From Roseburia_D yibonii (GTDB lineage Bacteria; Bacillota; Clostridia; Lachnospirales; Lachnospiraceae), in assembly GCF_014297335.1 (NCBI RefSeq), contig NZ_JACOQH010000004.1, positions 186,001 to 250,000 on the forward strand: a DNA stretch of 64,000 bases. The letters run 5' to 3'. Of the stretch, positions 42,234 to 51,025 are shown piece by piece. Below the pieces are notes generated by a model. The model was given only the letters and a program-made list of their open reading frames with translations, was not told where the DNA came from and ran no database searches. A program made the position numbers and the translations under genes. Positions within the stretch are counted from its first letter, which is position 1. Each line of letters begins with the position of its first letter.

Positions 42234-42927
42234 AATTCTGTCCGTAATACGCATTCGCGCCGTGCTTCCGGTAGAAATGCTTGTCACGGATGCAGTCCGG
42301 TGCCGGCTGTACCTTCGGGTTTATCAGTTCCGTACGGGTCGCCATCTTTGCCACTTCCTCTAAGACCACCGCATTATGCACCGCTTCCGCCGCATCTTTT
42401 CCCCAGGTGAACGGGCCATGGTTTTTGCAGAGAACACCCGGTGTATACGTCGGGTTTGCTTTGCGCTCCTCAAAAGTCTCAATGATCACAAGACCGGTGT
42501 TTTTCTCATAGGCCTCCTCAATCTCCTCCGGCGTCAGGCTTCTGGCACACGGAATCTCGCCAAAGAAATAATCCGCGTGTGTGGTGCCGTAGAGCGGGAT
42601 GCTCCGCCCCGCCTGCGCCCACGCAGTGGCTTCCGGAGAATGTGTATGGACTACACCGCCGATCTCCGGATATTTTTTGTACAGTTCGAGATGTGTCGGT
42701 GTATCGGAGGATGGTCTGTAGTTCCCCTCGATTTTGTTTCCGTCCAGATCCATGACGACCATATCCTCCGGTGTGAGCTTATCATAGTCCACGCCGCTCG
42801 GCTTTATGACAAAATATCCGCTCTCTCTGTCGATCCCGCTGACATTCCCCCAGGTATAGGTGATAAGTCCGCGTCTCGGCAGTTCCATATTTGCTTCGTA
42901 TACTTCTTTTTTTAACTGTTCTAACAT
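42232..42927 (-). CDS. araD: L-ribulose-5-phosphate 4-epimerase
   Basis: A 231-aa class II aldolase/epimerase, the same length as the E. coli enzyme. GLITYTWGNVSGID, IKPSGVDYDKLTPEDM, VVHTHSPEATAWAQAGRSIP and LYGTTHADYFFGEIPCAR provide the zinc-binding histidines; the end GANAYYGQN is typical. It converts L-ribulose 5-phosphate to D-xylulose 5-phosphate. It lies 22 nt downstream of the kinase gene. Confidence 0.96.
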   Translation of the reverse strand: MLEQLKKEVYEANMELPRRGLITYTWGNVSGIDRESGYFVIKPSGVDYDKLTPEDMVVMDLDGNKIEGNYRPSSDTPTHLELYKKYPEIGGVVHTHSPEATAWAQAGRSIPLYGTTHADYFFGEIPCARSLTPEEIEEAYEKNTGLVIIETFEERKANPTYTPGVLCKNHGPFTWGKDAAEAVHNAVVLEEVAKMATRTELINPKVQPAPDCIRDKHFYRKHGANAYYGQN

Positions 42928-42949
42928 AATGATCTACCTCTCTTTTTGC

Positions 42950-44542
42950 CTACCGCATGGAATCCACTGCTGCGCGCTCCATGGCAAGTCCTTTGCCGTA
43001 ACGCTCCATAAACGCGTCAAATCCTGCTACGTCGTCCGCTTTCGGGGCAAGTGTCTCACCCTGCTGTCCGGCAAATACCCTGTTGTCGAGGTATGCGTCC
43101 AGTGTCTCGCCCTCTGCCTTGTTTTTCATATAGGAAGCGAGCACCGCAATTCCCCAGGCACCGCCCTCTCCCGCAGTCTCCATCACTGTGACCGGCGTAT
43201 CCATGGCAGCCGCAAGGATGCTCTGTCCGACGCCTTTTGTTTTAAAGAGTCCGCCGTGCCCCAGGATCTTATCCACCTTCACATTTTCTTCTTTTAAAAG
43301 AATGTCAAGTCCTGTCTTTAACACGCCAAGAGACGTAAACAGATGGACACGCATGAAGTTTGCCAGATTGAACTTTGCGTCCGGCGTGCGCGCGAAAAGT
43401 GGTCTTCCTTCCTCGAAGCCGGTCACCGGCTCTCCGGAAAAATAATTGTATGCCATGAGTCCGCCGCAGTCCGCGTCTCCCTCAAGTGCCTTATTGTAAA
43501 GCACATAGAATAACTTTGTCATATCCACTTCCATGCCGAAGCTCTCCGCGAATTCCCGGAACAGGTTTACCCAGGCATTCAGATCGGACGTACAGTTGTT
43601 GCAGTGAACCATCGCGACCAGATTTCCGGTCGGTGTTGTCACAAGGTCGATCTCCGGATGCACGTTCTTTAATTCTTCTTCCAGTACGATCATCGCGAAC
43701 ACCGAAGTACCCGCGGATACATTTCCGGTGCGCTTCGCTATGCTGTTTGTCGCGACCATTCCCGTTCCGGCATCTCCCTCCGGCGGGCAGACCGGGATCC
43801 CGGCTTCCAGGTTTCCGCTCACATCCAAAAGCTTTGCGCCCTCATCTGTAAGGGTTCCGGCTTCTTCTCCTGCCACAAGCACCTCCGGCAGTATTTCCTC
43901 AAGCTTCCAGGAATAACCATACGGCGCCGTCATCTCGTCGAATTTTTCGATCATGCCGGCATCAAACTTTCTGGTATGGATATCGATCGGGAACATACCG
44001 GATGCCTCGCCGACTCCCAAAACTTTTCGCCCGGTAAGTTTCCAGTGGATGTAGCCTGCAAGCGTGGTAAAAAATGCCACATCTTTTACATGCTCTTCTT
44101 TGTTTAAGATCGCCTGATACAGGTGCGCAATGCTCCAGCGCTGCGGTATGTTATAGGAAAATGCCTCTGTCAGCTTTTCTGCCGCTTCCTCCGTGATCGT
44201 GTTCCGCCAGGTGCGGAATGGCACGAGCAGCTCTCCCGCCGCGTCAAATGCCATATAGCCATGCATCATCGCGCTGAACCCGATCGCGCCGACGCTTTTT
44301 AATACCACGCCGTATTTTTCTTTCACGTCCGCCGCCATTTTCTGATAGCAGTCTCTCAGTCCTTCCCAGATCGCATCCAAACTGTAGGTCCAGATGTGAT
44401 CGACCAGCTGGTTCTCCCATTCATGGCTTCCGGACGCGATCGGCGTATTGTCTTTTCCGATCAGGATCGCCTTGATCCTGGTTGAACCAAACTCGATACC
44501 AAGCGCAGTCTTTCCCGCTAAAATATCTTCTTTTGCTCCCAT
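42950..44542 (-). CDS. araB: Ribulokinase-type FGGY carbohydrate kinase
   Basis: A 530-aa FGGY kinase: GIEFGSTRIKAILIG (phosphate loop), GFSAMMHGYM, the central FGGY-like GNVSAGTSVFAM and HGGLFKTKGVGQS (ATP site). Position between transketolase and araD assigns it to L-ribulose phosphorylation. The ATG at 44542 is chosen because GGAGGG is 8 nt upstream; a longer frame starts inside that ribosome site. The family includes xylulokinases, so substrate assignment relies on context. Confidence 0.88.
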   Translation of the reverse strand: MGAKEDILAGKTALGIEFGSTRIKAILIGKDNTPIASGSHEWENQLVDHIWTYSLDAIWEGLRDCYQKMAADVKEKYGVVLKSVGAIGFSAMMHGYMAFDAAGELLVPFRTWRNTITEEAAEKLTEAFSYNIPQRWSIAHLYQAILNKEEHVKDVAFFTTLAGYIHWKLTGRKVLGVGEASGMFPIDIHTRKFDAGMIEKFDEMTAPYGYSWKLEEILPEVLVAGEEAGTLTDEGAKLLDVSGNLEAGIPVCPPEGDAGTGMVATNSIAKRTGNVSAGTSVFAMIVLEEELKNVHPEIDLVTTPTGNLVAMVHCNNCTSDLNAWVNLFREFAESFGMEVDMTKLFYVLYNKALEGDADCGGLMAYNYFSGEPVTGFEEGRPLFARTPDAKFNLANFMRVHLFTSLGVLKTGLDILLKEENVKVDKILGHGGLFKTKGVGQSILAAAMDTPVTVMETAGEGGAWGIAVLASYMKNKAEGETLDAYLDNRVFAGQQGETLAPKADDVAGFDAFMERYGKGLAMERAAVDSMR

Positions 44543-44560
44543 AGTCATTTCCCTCCGCAT

Positions 44561-45502
44561 TTATTTTACGAATTTTTTTACCTTCTCATAAACTCCGTTT
44601 CCGTCCAGTCCGTATTTCGCAACCAGTTCTTTTGCCGGTCCGGATTCTCCGAACACGTCCTCTACACCGATGCGTAAAAGCTTCGTCGGCGCTTCCTCGG
44701 AAAGTACCTCTGCCACCGCACTGCCCAGTCCGCCGATCACGGAGTGTTCTTCTGCCGTCACTACTTTTCCGGTCTTTTTCGCCGACGCGATCACCAGTTC
44801 CCGGTCAATCGGTTTAATGGTATGTATATTCACAATTTCCGCGTCGATTCCGTCTTCTTTCAGTTTCTCTGCCGCTTCCAGGGCACTGCTGACGCAAAGT
44901 CCGGTCGCAAAGATCGTCACGTCTGTTCCCTCTTTTAAGACAACGCCTTTTCCGATCTCAAAGTGATAATCCGGACGGTCATTGATCACCGGAACCGCCA
45001 GTCTGCCAAAGCGCAGATAGACCGGCCCTGCATGCTCATATGCCGCACGCACCGCCGCTTTCGCCTCGATATCATCCGACGGGTTTATTACTACCATGCC
45101 CGGGATCTCTCGCATCAGGGCAAGATCTTCATTGCACTGGTGTGTCGCTCCGTCCTCACCGACCGAAATACCGGCATGTGTCGCTCCGATCTTTACATTC
45201 AGATGCGGATAGCCGATGGAATTTCTGACCTGCTCAAAGGAACGTCCGGCGACGAACATCGCAAATGTGCTGATAAACGGCACATATCCGCAGGTGCTCA
45301 TGCCTGCGGCGATACCGGTCATATTCGCCTCCGCGATCCCGCAGTCGATATGACGCTCCGGAAATGCTTTCTTAAAAATCCCAGTCTTGGTCGCTGCCGC
45401 AAGATCCGCGTCCAGCACGACCAGATCCTCTTTTTCTTTTCCCAGTTCGACCAGCGCGTTCCCATAGCTCTCCCTGGTCGCGATCTTCTTTATTTCCGGC
45501 AT
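44561..45502 (-). CDS. Transketolase, C-terminal subunit
   Basis: A 313-aa half-transketolase: GIAEANMTGIAAGMSTCGYVPF, SVGEDGATHQCNEDLALMREIPGM and AAEEHSVIGGLGSAVAE cover the Pyr and C-terminal domains. It pairs with the N-terminal half encoded upstream (overlap 13 nt). It transfers two-carbon units from xylulose 5-phosphate, moving arabinose carbon into fructose 6-phosphate and glyceraldehyde 3-phosphate. Confidence 0.94.
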   Translation of the reverse strand: MPEIKKIATRESYGNALVELGKEKEDLVVLDADLAAATKTGIFKKAFPERHIDCGIAEANMTGIAAGMSTCGYVPFISTFAMFVAGRSFEQVRNSIGYPHLNVKIGATHAGISVGEDGATHQCNEDLALMREIPGMVVINPSDDIEAKAAVRAAYEHAGPVYLRFGRLAVPVINDRPDYHFEIGKGVVLKEGTDVTIFATGLCVSSALEAAEKLKEDGIDAEIVNIHTIKPIDRELVIASAKKTGKVVTAEEHSVIGGLGSAVAEVLSEEAPTKLLRIGVEDVFGESGPAKELVAKYGLDGNGVYEKVKKFVK

Positions 45503-46326
45503 AATGCTTCACCTGCTTTCTCCAGTTCGTCCATCGCGATCCGGTATTCTTCATCATTTGGCGCCTTGCCATGCCATCCTGCCTGGTCTTCCATAAAAGA
45601 TACGCCCTTGCCTTTGATCGTTTTTGCAATGATCGCTGTCGGCATTCCCTTGGTCTCCCGCGCCTCTTTTAACGCAGCCCGGATCTCGTCAAAATCATTG
45701 CCGTCAATGTTGATCACATGAAAATTGAATGCCTCAAATTTTTTATCGATCGGATACGGGGAGCATACGTCCGAAACCGCGCCGTCGATCTGCAGATTGT
45801 TGTTATCTACGATCACCACCAGATTATCCAGTTTTCTCGCTCCCGCGAACATGGCAGCTTCCCAGATCTGTCCCTCCTGGATCTCGCCGTCTCCGGTCAC
45901 CGCATAGACACGGTAATCTTTCTTTTTCATTTTCCCGGCAAGCGCCATTCCGACTGCTGCGGAAAGTCCCTGTCCGAGAGAGCCGCTCGACATATCCACG
46001 CCCGGAATATGCTTCATATCCGGGTGTCCCTGTAAATAAGAACCGGTATGGCGCAGCGTTTTTAAATCCTCTTTCGGAAAATATCCTCTCTGCGCTAATG
46101 TCGCGTAAAGTCCCGGCGCCACATGTCCTTTGGACAATACCAGACGGTCACGGTCTTCCTTTTTTGGATCTTTTGGATCGATGTTCATCTCCTCAAAATA
46201 CAGATAAGTAAAAATATCTGCCGCAGACAGAGAGCCGCCCGGATGTCCGGACGCTGCACTGTGTACCGCTGTCACGATCCCTTTTCGGATCTCTACGGCA
46301 GTCTCTTTCAATTCCTGATTTGTCAT
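45490..46326 (-). CDS. Transketolase, N-terminal (TPP-binding) subunit
   Basis: A 278-aa half with the thiamine diphosphate/magnesium motif GDGEIQEGQIWEAAMFAG ending in VIVDNNNLQIDG, plus HPGGSLSAADIFTYL and SSGSLGQGLSAAVGMA. Split transketolases are common in anaerobic Firmicutes. AGGAGAAA precedes the ATG. Active site is shared with the downstream subunit. Confidence 0.94.
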   Translation of the reverse strand: MTNQELKETAVEIRKGIVTAVHSAASGHPGGSLSAADIFTYLYFEEMNIDPKDPKKEDRDRLVLSKGHVAPGLYATLAQRGYFPKEDLKTLRHTGSYLQGHPDMKHIPGVDMSSGSLGQGLSAAVGMALAGKMKKKDYRVYAVTGDGEIQEGQIWEAAMFAGARKLDNLVVIVDNNNLQIDGAVSDVCSPYPIDKKFEAFNFHVINIDGNDFDEIRAALKEARETKGMPTAIIAKTIKGKGVSFMEDQAGWHGKAPNDEEYRIAMDELEKAGEALCRK

Positions 46327-46346
46327 ATTTTTCTCCTCCGTTACGA

Positions 46347-47000
46347 TCAGTCGCCAAATACCGCGCGGTAATCCGCCTGGAATTTTTCAATGCCCTGATC
46401 CGTCAGCGGATGTTTTGTCATCTGCTCGATCACCTTGTACGGAACCGTTGCGATATCCGCTCCCGCAAGCGCGCAGTCCGTCACATGGATCGGGTTGCGG
46501 ACAGATGCCGCGATGATCTCGGTCTCATAGCCGTAGATGTCAAAGATTTCTGCGATCGTGCGCACGAGTTCGATCCCCGGTTGGCTGATATCATCAAGTC
46601 TTCCAAGGAACGGAGATACATAGGTTGCCCCTGCCTCTGCTGCGAGCAGTGCCTGGTTTGCTGAAAAGATCAGTGTGACGTTGGTCTTGATCCCCTCTGC
46701 GGAGAGTGCTTTCACTGCCTTTAAGCCTTCTACGGTCATTGGGATCTTTACGACCATGTTTTTATGGATTGCCGCGATCTCGCGTCCTTCTTTGATCATG
46801 CCTTCCGCGTCTGTGGTGGTCGCTTTTACCTCACCGCTGATCGGTCCGTCCACGATGGATGTGATCTCTTTGATGACTTCGGTAAAGTCTCTGCCCTCTT
46901 TCGCGATCAGGGACGGATTTGTGGTAACGCCGCAGATCACGCCCATGTCATTTGCTTTTCGGATATCTTCCACATTTGCTGTATCAATAAAAAATTTCAT
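46347..47000 (-). CDS. Transaldolase / fructose-6-phosphate aldolase-like
   Basis: A 217-aa aldolase of the short transaldolase (TalC/FSA) subfamily: MKFFIDTANVEDIRKANDMG, CGVTTNPSLIAKEG, VVKIPMTVEGLKAV (Schiff-base Lys), TNVTLIFSANQALLAA and YVSPFLGRLDD. In the arabinose locus it completes the non-oxidative pentose phosphate shunt with transketolase. FSA and transaldolase activity cannot be separated by eye. Confidence 0.92.
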   Translation of the reverse strand: MKFFIDTANVEDIRKANDMGVICGVTTNPSLIAKEGRDFTEVIKEITSIVDGPISGEVKATTTDAEGMIKEGREIAAIHKNMVVKIPMTVEGLKAVKALSAEGIKTNVTLIFSANQALLAAEAGATYVSPFLGRLDDISQPGIELVRTIAEIFDIYGYETEIIAASVRNPIHVTDCALAGADIATVPYKVIEQMTKHPLTDQGIEKFQADYRAVFGD

Positions 47001-47038
47001 AACATTTTCCTCTTTTCTTTTTCATGTTTTTCCATATT

Positions 47039-47076
47039 GCAATTCTGCCGCACAGGGGAATGTACAGCAGAATTGC
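47039..47076 (-). other. Intercistronic hairpin between araA and transaldolase genes
   Basis: GCAATTCTGC and GCAGAATTGC form a 10-bp perfect stem across an 18-nt loop in the 96-nt gap. No T-run follows on the minus strand, so it looks like an mRNA processing or stabilising structure rather than a terminator. Confidence 0.6.
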
Positions 47077-47096
47077 CGGGTAAGGGTTTTGTAGGG

Positions 47097-48593
47097 TTAT
47101 CTATATACAATGTCTCCAAGCATAAGATCTTTCTTGAAGTCACGTATATTCGTATCTTTGTCGATGTAGACAGCTTCGATGCCCATCGCTGCTGCCCAGT
47201 CGCCCATCTGCTCTGCAGTCAGGTCATAGGTGAACGCGGTGTGATGTGCGCCGCCGGCTAAGATCCACGCTTCCGCGCCGGTATACAGATCCGGCTGCGG
47301 TGTCCAGAAATTGGTCGCTACCGGAAGCTTCGGCATTGGTTTTTCGGTCTTTTTGCAGTCCACATCATTGATGATAAGGCGGAAACGGTTGCCAAGATCG
47401 ATCAGGGATGTTGCGATTCCTTTTCCTTCTTTGGACGTAAATACCAGACGCGCCGGATCTTCACGGTCGCCCATCGTAAGCGGCTGACACTTGATGCTGA
47501 TCGGTCCATCAGCGATGGACGGGCAGATCTCAAGCATATGCGCTTCCAGAATGCCTTCTTTTCCTTTTACGAAATTGTATGTGTAATCTTCCAGCATGGA
47601 AGTTCCCTTCGCGTCCTTCATTCCCGCAGTCATGACTTTCATCAGGCGCACCATGGCAGCCACTTTCCAGTCACCTTCCGCTCCGAAGCCGTAGCCTTTT
47701 TCCATCAGTCTCTGGATCGCAAGTCCCGGAAGCTGTTTTAACGCGCCGAGATCGCCGAAGTGTGTTACGATCGCCTGATAGTTCTTTTCCTGCAAGAAAC
47801 GTTCAAAGCCAAGCTCGATCTGTGCCTGCACTGCCACATGGCGTTTGAATTCTTCCGGATCTCTGCCCTCTAAGAGGATCTCGTATTTGTCATAATATTC
47901 ATCTACCAGCGCATTTGTATCCGATGCGGACACTGCTGCAACGGATTCCGCGATCTCATTGACCGGATACGCATCCACTTCCCAGCCGAATTTGATCTGC
48001 GCTTCCACCTTGTCGCCTTCGGTGACCGCTACGTTTCTCATATTGTCTGCCACACGCATCACGCGGATATGGCTGCTCTCCACCACGCCGACTGCCGTGC
48101 GCATCCAGGATGCGATCCGCTCCTGCACCTGTCTGTCTGCCCAGTGTCCGACAACGACCTTGCGCTCGATGCCCATGCGGCTCACGATGTGGCCATACTC
48201 ACGGTCTCCGTGCGCGGACTGGTTTTCATTCATAAAGTCCATGTCGATCGTATCGTACGGAAGCTCCTCATTAAACTGTGTATGTAAATGAAGCAGCGGT
48301 TTCCGGTATTCCTGCAATCCGAGGATCCAGGATTTTGCCGGTGAAAATGTATGCATCCAGGTGATCACGCCCGCGCACTCCTCATCGGTATTTGCCTCGT
48401 TAAATGTTCTGCGGATCAGCTCATTGGTGATCAGCGTCGGTTTCCATACCACCTCAAACGGAAGTACCCCTGACTTGTTCAACTCGTCCACGATCTGCTT
48501 TGCGTGCTCCGCAACTTTTCTTAAACATTCATCCCCATACAGATCCTGTGATCCTGTGCAAAACCAAAATTTATACTGTTTTTGTAACAACAT
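47097..48593 (-). CDS. araA: L-arabinose isomerase
   Basis: A 498-aa isomerase, full length: KFWFCTGSQDLYGDECL at the start, GVITWMHTFSPAKSWILGL, LLHLHTQFNEELPYD, AEGDWKVAAMVRLMKVM and GGAHHTAFTYDL with the metal-binding residues. It converts L-arabinose to L-ribulose. It heads the araA-tal-tkt-araB-araD operon, has its own promoter overlapped by two AraR-like palindromes and a GGAGGG ribosome site. Confidence 0.97.
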   Translation of the reverse strand: MLLQKQYKFWFCTGSQDLYGDECLRKVAEHAKQIVDELNKSGVLPFEVVWKPTLITNELIRRTFNEANTDEECAGVITWMHTFSPAKSWILGLQEYRKPLLHLHTQFNEELPYDTIDMDFMNENQSAHGDREYGHIVSRMGIERKVVVGHWADRQVQERIASWMRTAVGVVESSHIRVMRVADNMRNVAVTEGDKVEAQIKFGWEVDAYPVNEIAESVAAVSASDTNALVDEYYDKYEILLEGRDPEEFKRHVAVQAQIELGFERFLQEKNYQAIVTHFGDLGALKQLPGLAIQRLMEKGYGFGAEGDWKVAAMVRLMKVMTAGMKDAKGTSMLEDYTYNFVKGKEGILEAHMLEICPSIADGPISIKCQPLTMGDREDPARLVFTSKEGKGIATSLIDLGNRFRLIINDVDCKKTEKPMPKLPVATNFWTPQPDLYTGAEAWILAGGAHHTAFTYDLTAEQMGDWAAAMGIEAVYIDKDTNIRDFKKDLMLGDIVYR

Positions 48594-48625
48594 GTAAAAT
48601 CCCTCCTGATTATCTGTTTGTTTTT

Positions 48626-48655
48626 ATCTTACAACTTGTATTGTCGTCTTTACAA
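48626..48655 (-). promoter_or_regulatory. Promoter of araA operon
   Basis: Minus-strand TTGTAA (48655-48650) and TAAGAT (48631-48626), 18-nt spacer. The -35 and -10 boxes are overlapped by the two palindromes at 48630-48640 and 48651-48661. Confidence 0.5.
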
Positions 48656-48661
48656 GTTGTT
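48630..48661. promoter_or_regulatory. Paired AraR-type operators at araA
   Basis: TACAA-C-TTGTA (48630-48640) and TACAA-G-TTGTT (48651-48661) are centred 21 bp apart, two DNA turns, fitting cooperative binding of a dimeric GntR/LacI regulator. The ACTTGTAC half-sites recur in the araR promoter. Confidence 0.65.
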
Positions 48662-49762
48662 TTTTCTGCTTTTACAGGAGTCCCGGATCACCAGCTCCGG
48701 TTCGATCAGAATCCGGTCATTTCCACCTGCCGGCTGTCCGTCACGCATCAGGGAAAGCAGCATCTCCGCAGCCATTTCCCCGAGTTTTTCCTGCGGATGC
48801 GCGATCGTGGTAAGCTTCACCGCGCTGCTCTCCGCAATAAAGGAATTGTCGTATCCGGTAACCGAGACATCATCCGGAACCGACCGGCCGGCTTCCGTCA
48901 GCGCCCGGATCACTTCCACCGCGATCTGGTCATTGTAGCAGACCACCGCGTCCATCTGCTCTCCCGCTTCTGCCATCTGCCGGATCCGCTCATAGGGATG
49001 GATCGCCCGATCCTCCGTGTAAAACCACACGACATGATCCGGATCATAGGAAAGCCCTGCCTCCTGGAGCGCCCGCACATACCCCTTATGCCGGTTCTGC
49101 CCCTGTGTATCATCCGCCTTAAACACACCTAGGATCTCACGGTGTCCAAGCCCGATCAGATACTTCGTGATCAGATAGCCGCCCTTGCAATCATCCATCA
49201 GAATCTGCGGCTTATCCTCCATCTGCCGGAAACATCCCTGGATAAACACATACGGGATCTGAAATTCATCGAGCTTCTGGTACAGGTTCATATGTCTGCA
49301 GTAGATCTGGCTCTTACTCGGTTCGATGATCAGCCCGTCGATGTCTTTTTTCAACAGTTCCTCGAGGCATCTCGCTTCCAGTCTTCTGGAATTTTTGGTG
49401 TTCTTTAACAGAATGCTGTACCCCGCTTCCGTCATCACATGATCGATCCCCTGTATGACGCGCGGAAAGATGTAATCGGACAGATAGGTCGTCACCACGG
49501 CAATGTTTTTGGATGTTCTTGTATGGCGCACCAGTTCCGAGCAGAACGTCCCCCTTCCATGCTCTGCATAAATATAACCCGCGTTTTCCAAAATGAGCAG
49601 CGCCTTGCGCACGGTCTGGCGGCTCACACCGTAAGCCCTGGAGAGTTCATTCTCCGAGGGCAGTTTGTCCCCCGCCCGCAGTTTTCCGCTTACGATCTGC
49701 TCCTTTAGTTCTTCCATCAACTTGTAATATTTCAGCTTCTTTGTATTTTCCTCTTCCAGCAT
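48650..49762 (-). CDS. araR: AraR-type regulator: GntR HTH fused to LacI-like sugar-binding domain
   Basis: A 370-aa repressor: winged helix KYYKLMEELKEQIVSGKLRAGDKLPSENELSRAYGVSRQTVRKAL at the N-terminus, then a periplasmic-binding-protein fold (NIAVVTTYLSDYIFPRVIQG, GGYLITKYLIGLGHREILG, VVCYNDQIAVEVI, TIAHPQEKLGEMAAEMLL). This domain order is AraR's. L-arabinose is the expected inducer. It is transcribed just ahead of araA (gap 56 nt) but araA has a separate promoter. Start is the second Met (49762) because GAGGAA spacing is better than for 49768. Confidence 0.92.
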   Translation of the reverse strand: MLEEENTKKLKYYKLMEELKEQIVSGKLRAGDKLPSENELSRAYGVSRQTVRKALLILENAGYIYAEHGRGTFCSELVRHTRTSKNIAVVTTYLSDYIFPRVIQGIDHVMTEAGYSILLKNTKNSRRLEARCLEELLKKDIDGLIIEPSKSQIYCRHMNLYQKLDEFQIPYVFIQGCFRQMEDKPQILMDDCKGGYLITKYLIGLGHREILGVFKADDTQGQNRHKGYVRALQEAGLSYDPDHVVWFYTEDRAIHPYERIRQMAEAGEQMDAVVCYNDQIAVEVIRALTEAGRSVPDDVSVTGYDNSFIAESSAVKLTTIAHPQEKLGEMAAEMLLSLMRDGQPAGGNDRILIEPELVIRDSCKSRKNNL

Positions 49763-49817
49763 AGGCATTTCCTCACAATTCTTCGCGGATCACGCTCACG
49801 GATCCGTCACATTGTAA

Positions 49818-49839
49818 ACTTGTACTTCTACTTGTACTT
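49818..49839. promoter_or_regulatory. AraR-type half-sites at the araR promoter
   Basis: ACTTGTACTT occurs twice, 12 bp apart (49818-49827, 49830-49839), next to ATTGTAAACTTG. The half-site matches the araA palindromes and lies immediately downstream of the araR -10 box. Confidence 0.6.
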
Positions 49840-49867
49840 ATTTTACCACATTCCGATGACTTGTCAC
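49840..49867 (-). promoter_or_regulatory. Promoter of araR
   Basis: Minus-strand GTGACA (49867-49862) and TAAAAT (49845-49840), 16-nt spacer, divergent from the ArsR-type gene. Confidence 0.5.
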
Positions 49868-49927
49868 GTAATATTTTATATTTTTCTAAACTTCTTTAAT
49901 ATTTTTTCAAAAATGCTGTATTTCGTA

Positions 49928-49956
49928 TTGACCGGATTTTTGAAAAACCTTATAAT
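49928..49956 (+). promoter_or_regulatory. Promoter of ArsR-type regulator
   Basis: TTGACC (49928-49933) and TATAAT (49951-49956) with a 17-nt spacer, 58 nt before the ATG. Confidence 0.75.
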
Positions 49957-50014
49957 TTATTTATTAGAAATGTACATCCGTACCGGCTTGCATTTCACGA
50001 AGGAGGTACACAAT

Positions 50015-50965
50015 ATGCTTCATATTTTATCTTTAGATGACGGCCTCGATATTTTCAAAGCACTTGGCTCTGAAATCCGTGTGGAAATCGTAAAATTACT
50101 TCTGGAAAACAAGAGTATGAACATGAACGAACTGGCGAATAAATTAAACATCACAAACGGTGCCTTGACCAGCCATATCAAGAAGCTGGAATCCTGCGGC
50201 ATCGTCACGACATCCAATGAATCCGCCGGTCATGGCAATCAGAAGATCTGTTCTATTCATGTCGATAAGATCCTGATCGAACTCCAGCCCCCGGAAGAAT
50301 CTGAAAATGTATATAATACCGAAGTCAAGGTCGGACATTATTCGGACTATAACGTCTATCCGACCTGCGGACTTGCGACACCAAACGTGCTGATCGGCGA
50401 GGTGGACGACCCGCGCTACTTTGCCCATCCGGATCGCTACAATGCGGACATCCTCTGGTTTACCAAGGGATATGTGGAATACCTGATCCCGAATTTTATC
50501 CCGTTCTCCCAGAAGATCACGCAGCTCACGATCTCGGCGGAGTTAAGCTCGGAAGCTCCCGGTGTCAATGACGTCTGGCCTTCCGACATCAGTTTTTATT
50601 TAAATGACGTGTTTATCGGTTCCTGGACTTCTCCCGGCGATTTTGGCGGCAATGTCAAGGGCATCTTCACCCCGGACTGGTGGTATCCGAACTGGAATCA
50701 GTACGGGCTCTTAAAGCTTCTTGTCATCAACCGCTACGGCACTTTCATTGACGGGTTAAAGATCTCCGATGTCACGATCAACCAGTTTGATCTGGATTAC
50801 CGCAGCACGATCAAGCTGCGCCTCGGCGTGGACGAGAACGCGGAACATGTGGGCGGTCTTACGATCTTTGGAAAATCTTTCGGCAATTACAGCCAGGATA
50901 TCCAGATCAGCATCAATTACGCGCCTATGGAAAATGAGACAACCGGCCAGAAAGAAAGGGATTGA
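50015..50965 (+). CDS. ArsR-type HTH regulator with large C-terminal domain
   Basis: A 316-aa protein. The ATG at 50015 follows AAGGAGGT; a longer frame upstream spans the promoter. Residues 5-85 are an ArsR/SmtB winged helix (GLDIFKALGSEIRVEIVKLLLE, MNELANKLNITNGALTSHIKKLES). Residues about 100-300 are strand-rich with many Trp/Tyr/Asp (NPDWWYPNW-like DWWYPNWNQYGL, DVWPSDISFYLNDVFIGSW) and contain no ArsR metal-site cysteines, suggesting a jelly-roll or beta-sandwich carbohydrate-sensing domain. It is divergent from araR, so it probably controls arabinan or oligosaccharide genes. Sugar sensing is inference. Confidence 0.8.
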   Translation: MLHILSLDDGLDIFKALGSEIRVEIVKLLLENKSMNMNELANKLNITNGALTSHIKKLESCGIVTTSNESAGHGNQKICSIHVDKILIELQPPEESENVYNTEVKVGHYSDYNVYPTCGLATPNVLIGEVDDPRYFAHPDRYNADILWFTKGYVEYLIPNFIPFSQKITQLTISAELSSEAPGVNDVWPSDISFYLNDVFIGSWTSPGDFGGNVKGIFTPDWWYPNWNQYGLLKLLVINRYGTFIDGLKISDVTINQFDLDYRSTIKLRLGVDENAEHVGGLTIFGKSFGNYSQDIQISINYAPMENETTGQKERD

Positions 50966-50977
50966 AACTCCCCAGAC

Positions 50978-51014
50978 AAAAATTGCCCAGACCGTAAGGT
51001 CTGAGCAATTTTTT
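50978..51014. terminator. Bidirectional terminator
   Basis: AAAATTGCCCAGACC-GTAA-GGTCTGAGCAATTTTTT stem-loop between convergent genes, with A/T runs on both strands. Confidence 0.9.
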
Positions 51015-51025
51015 ATTAGCAGAAA

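Noticed and set aside
41832..42287. Functional aldose 1-epimerase
   Set aside because: The frame is open but lacks the N-terminus and about 150 internal residues including the catalytic histidines; its first codons merely overlap araD.
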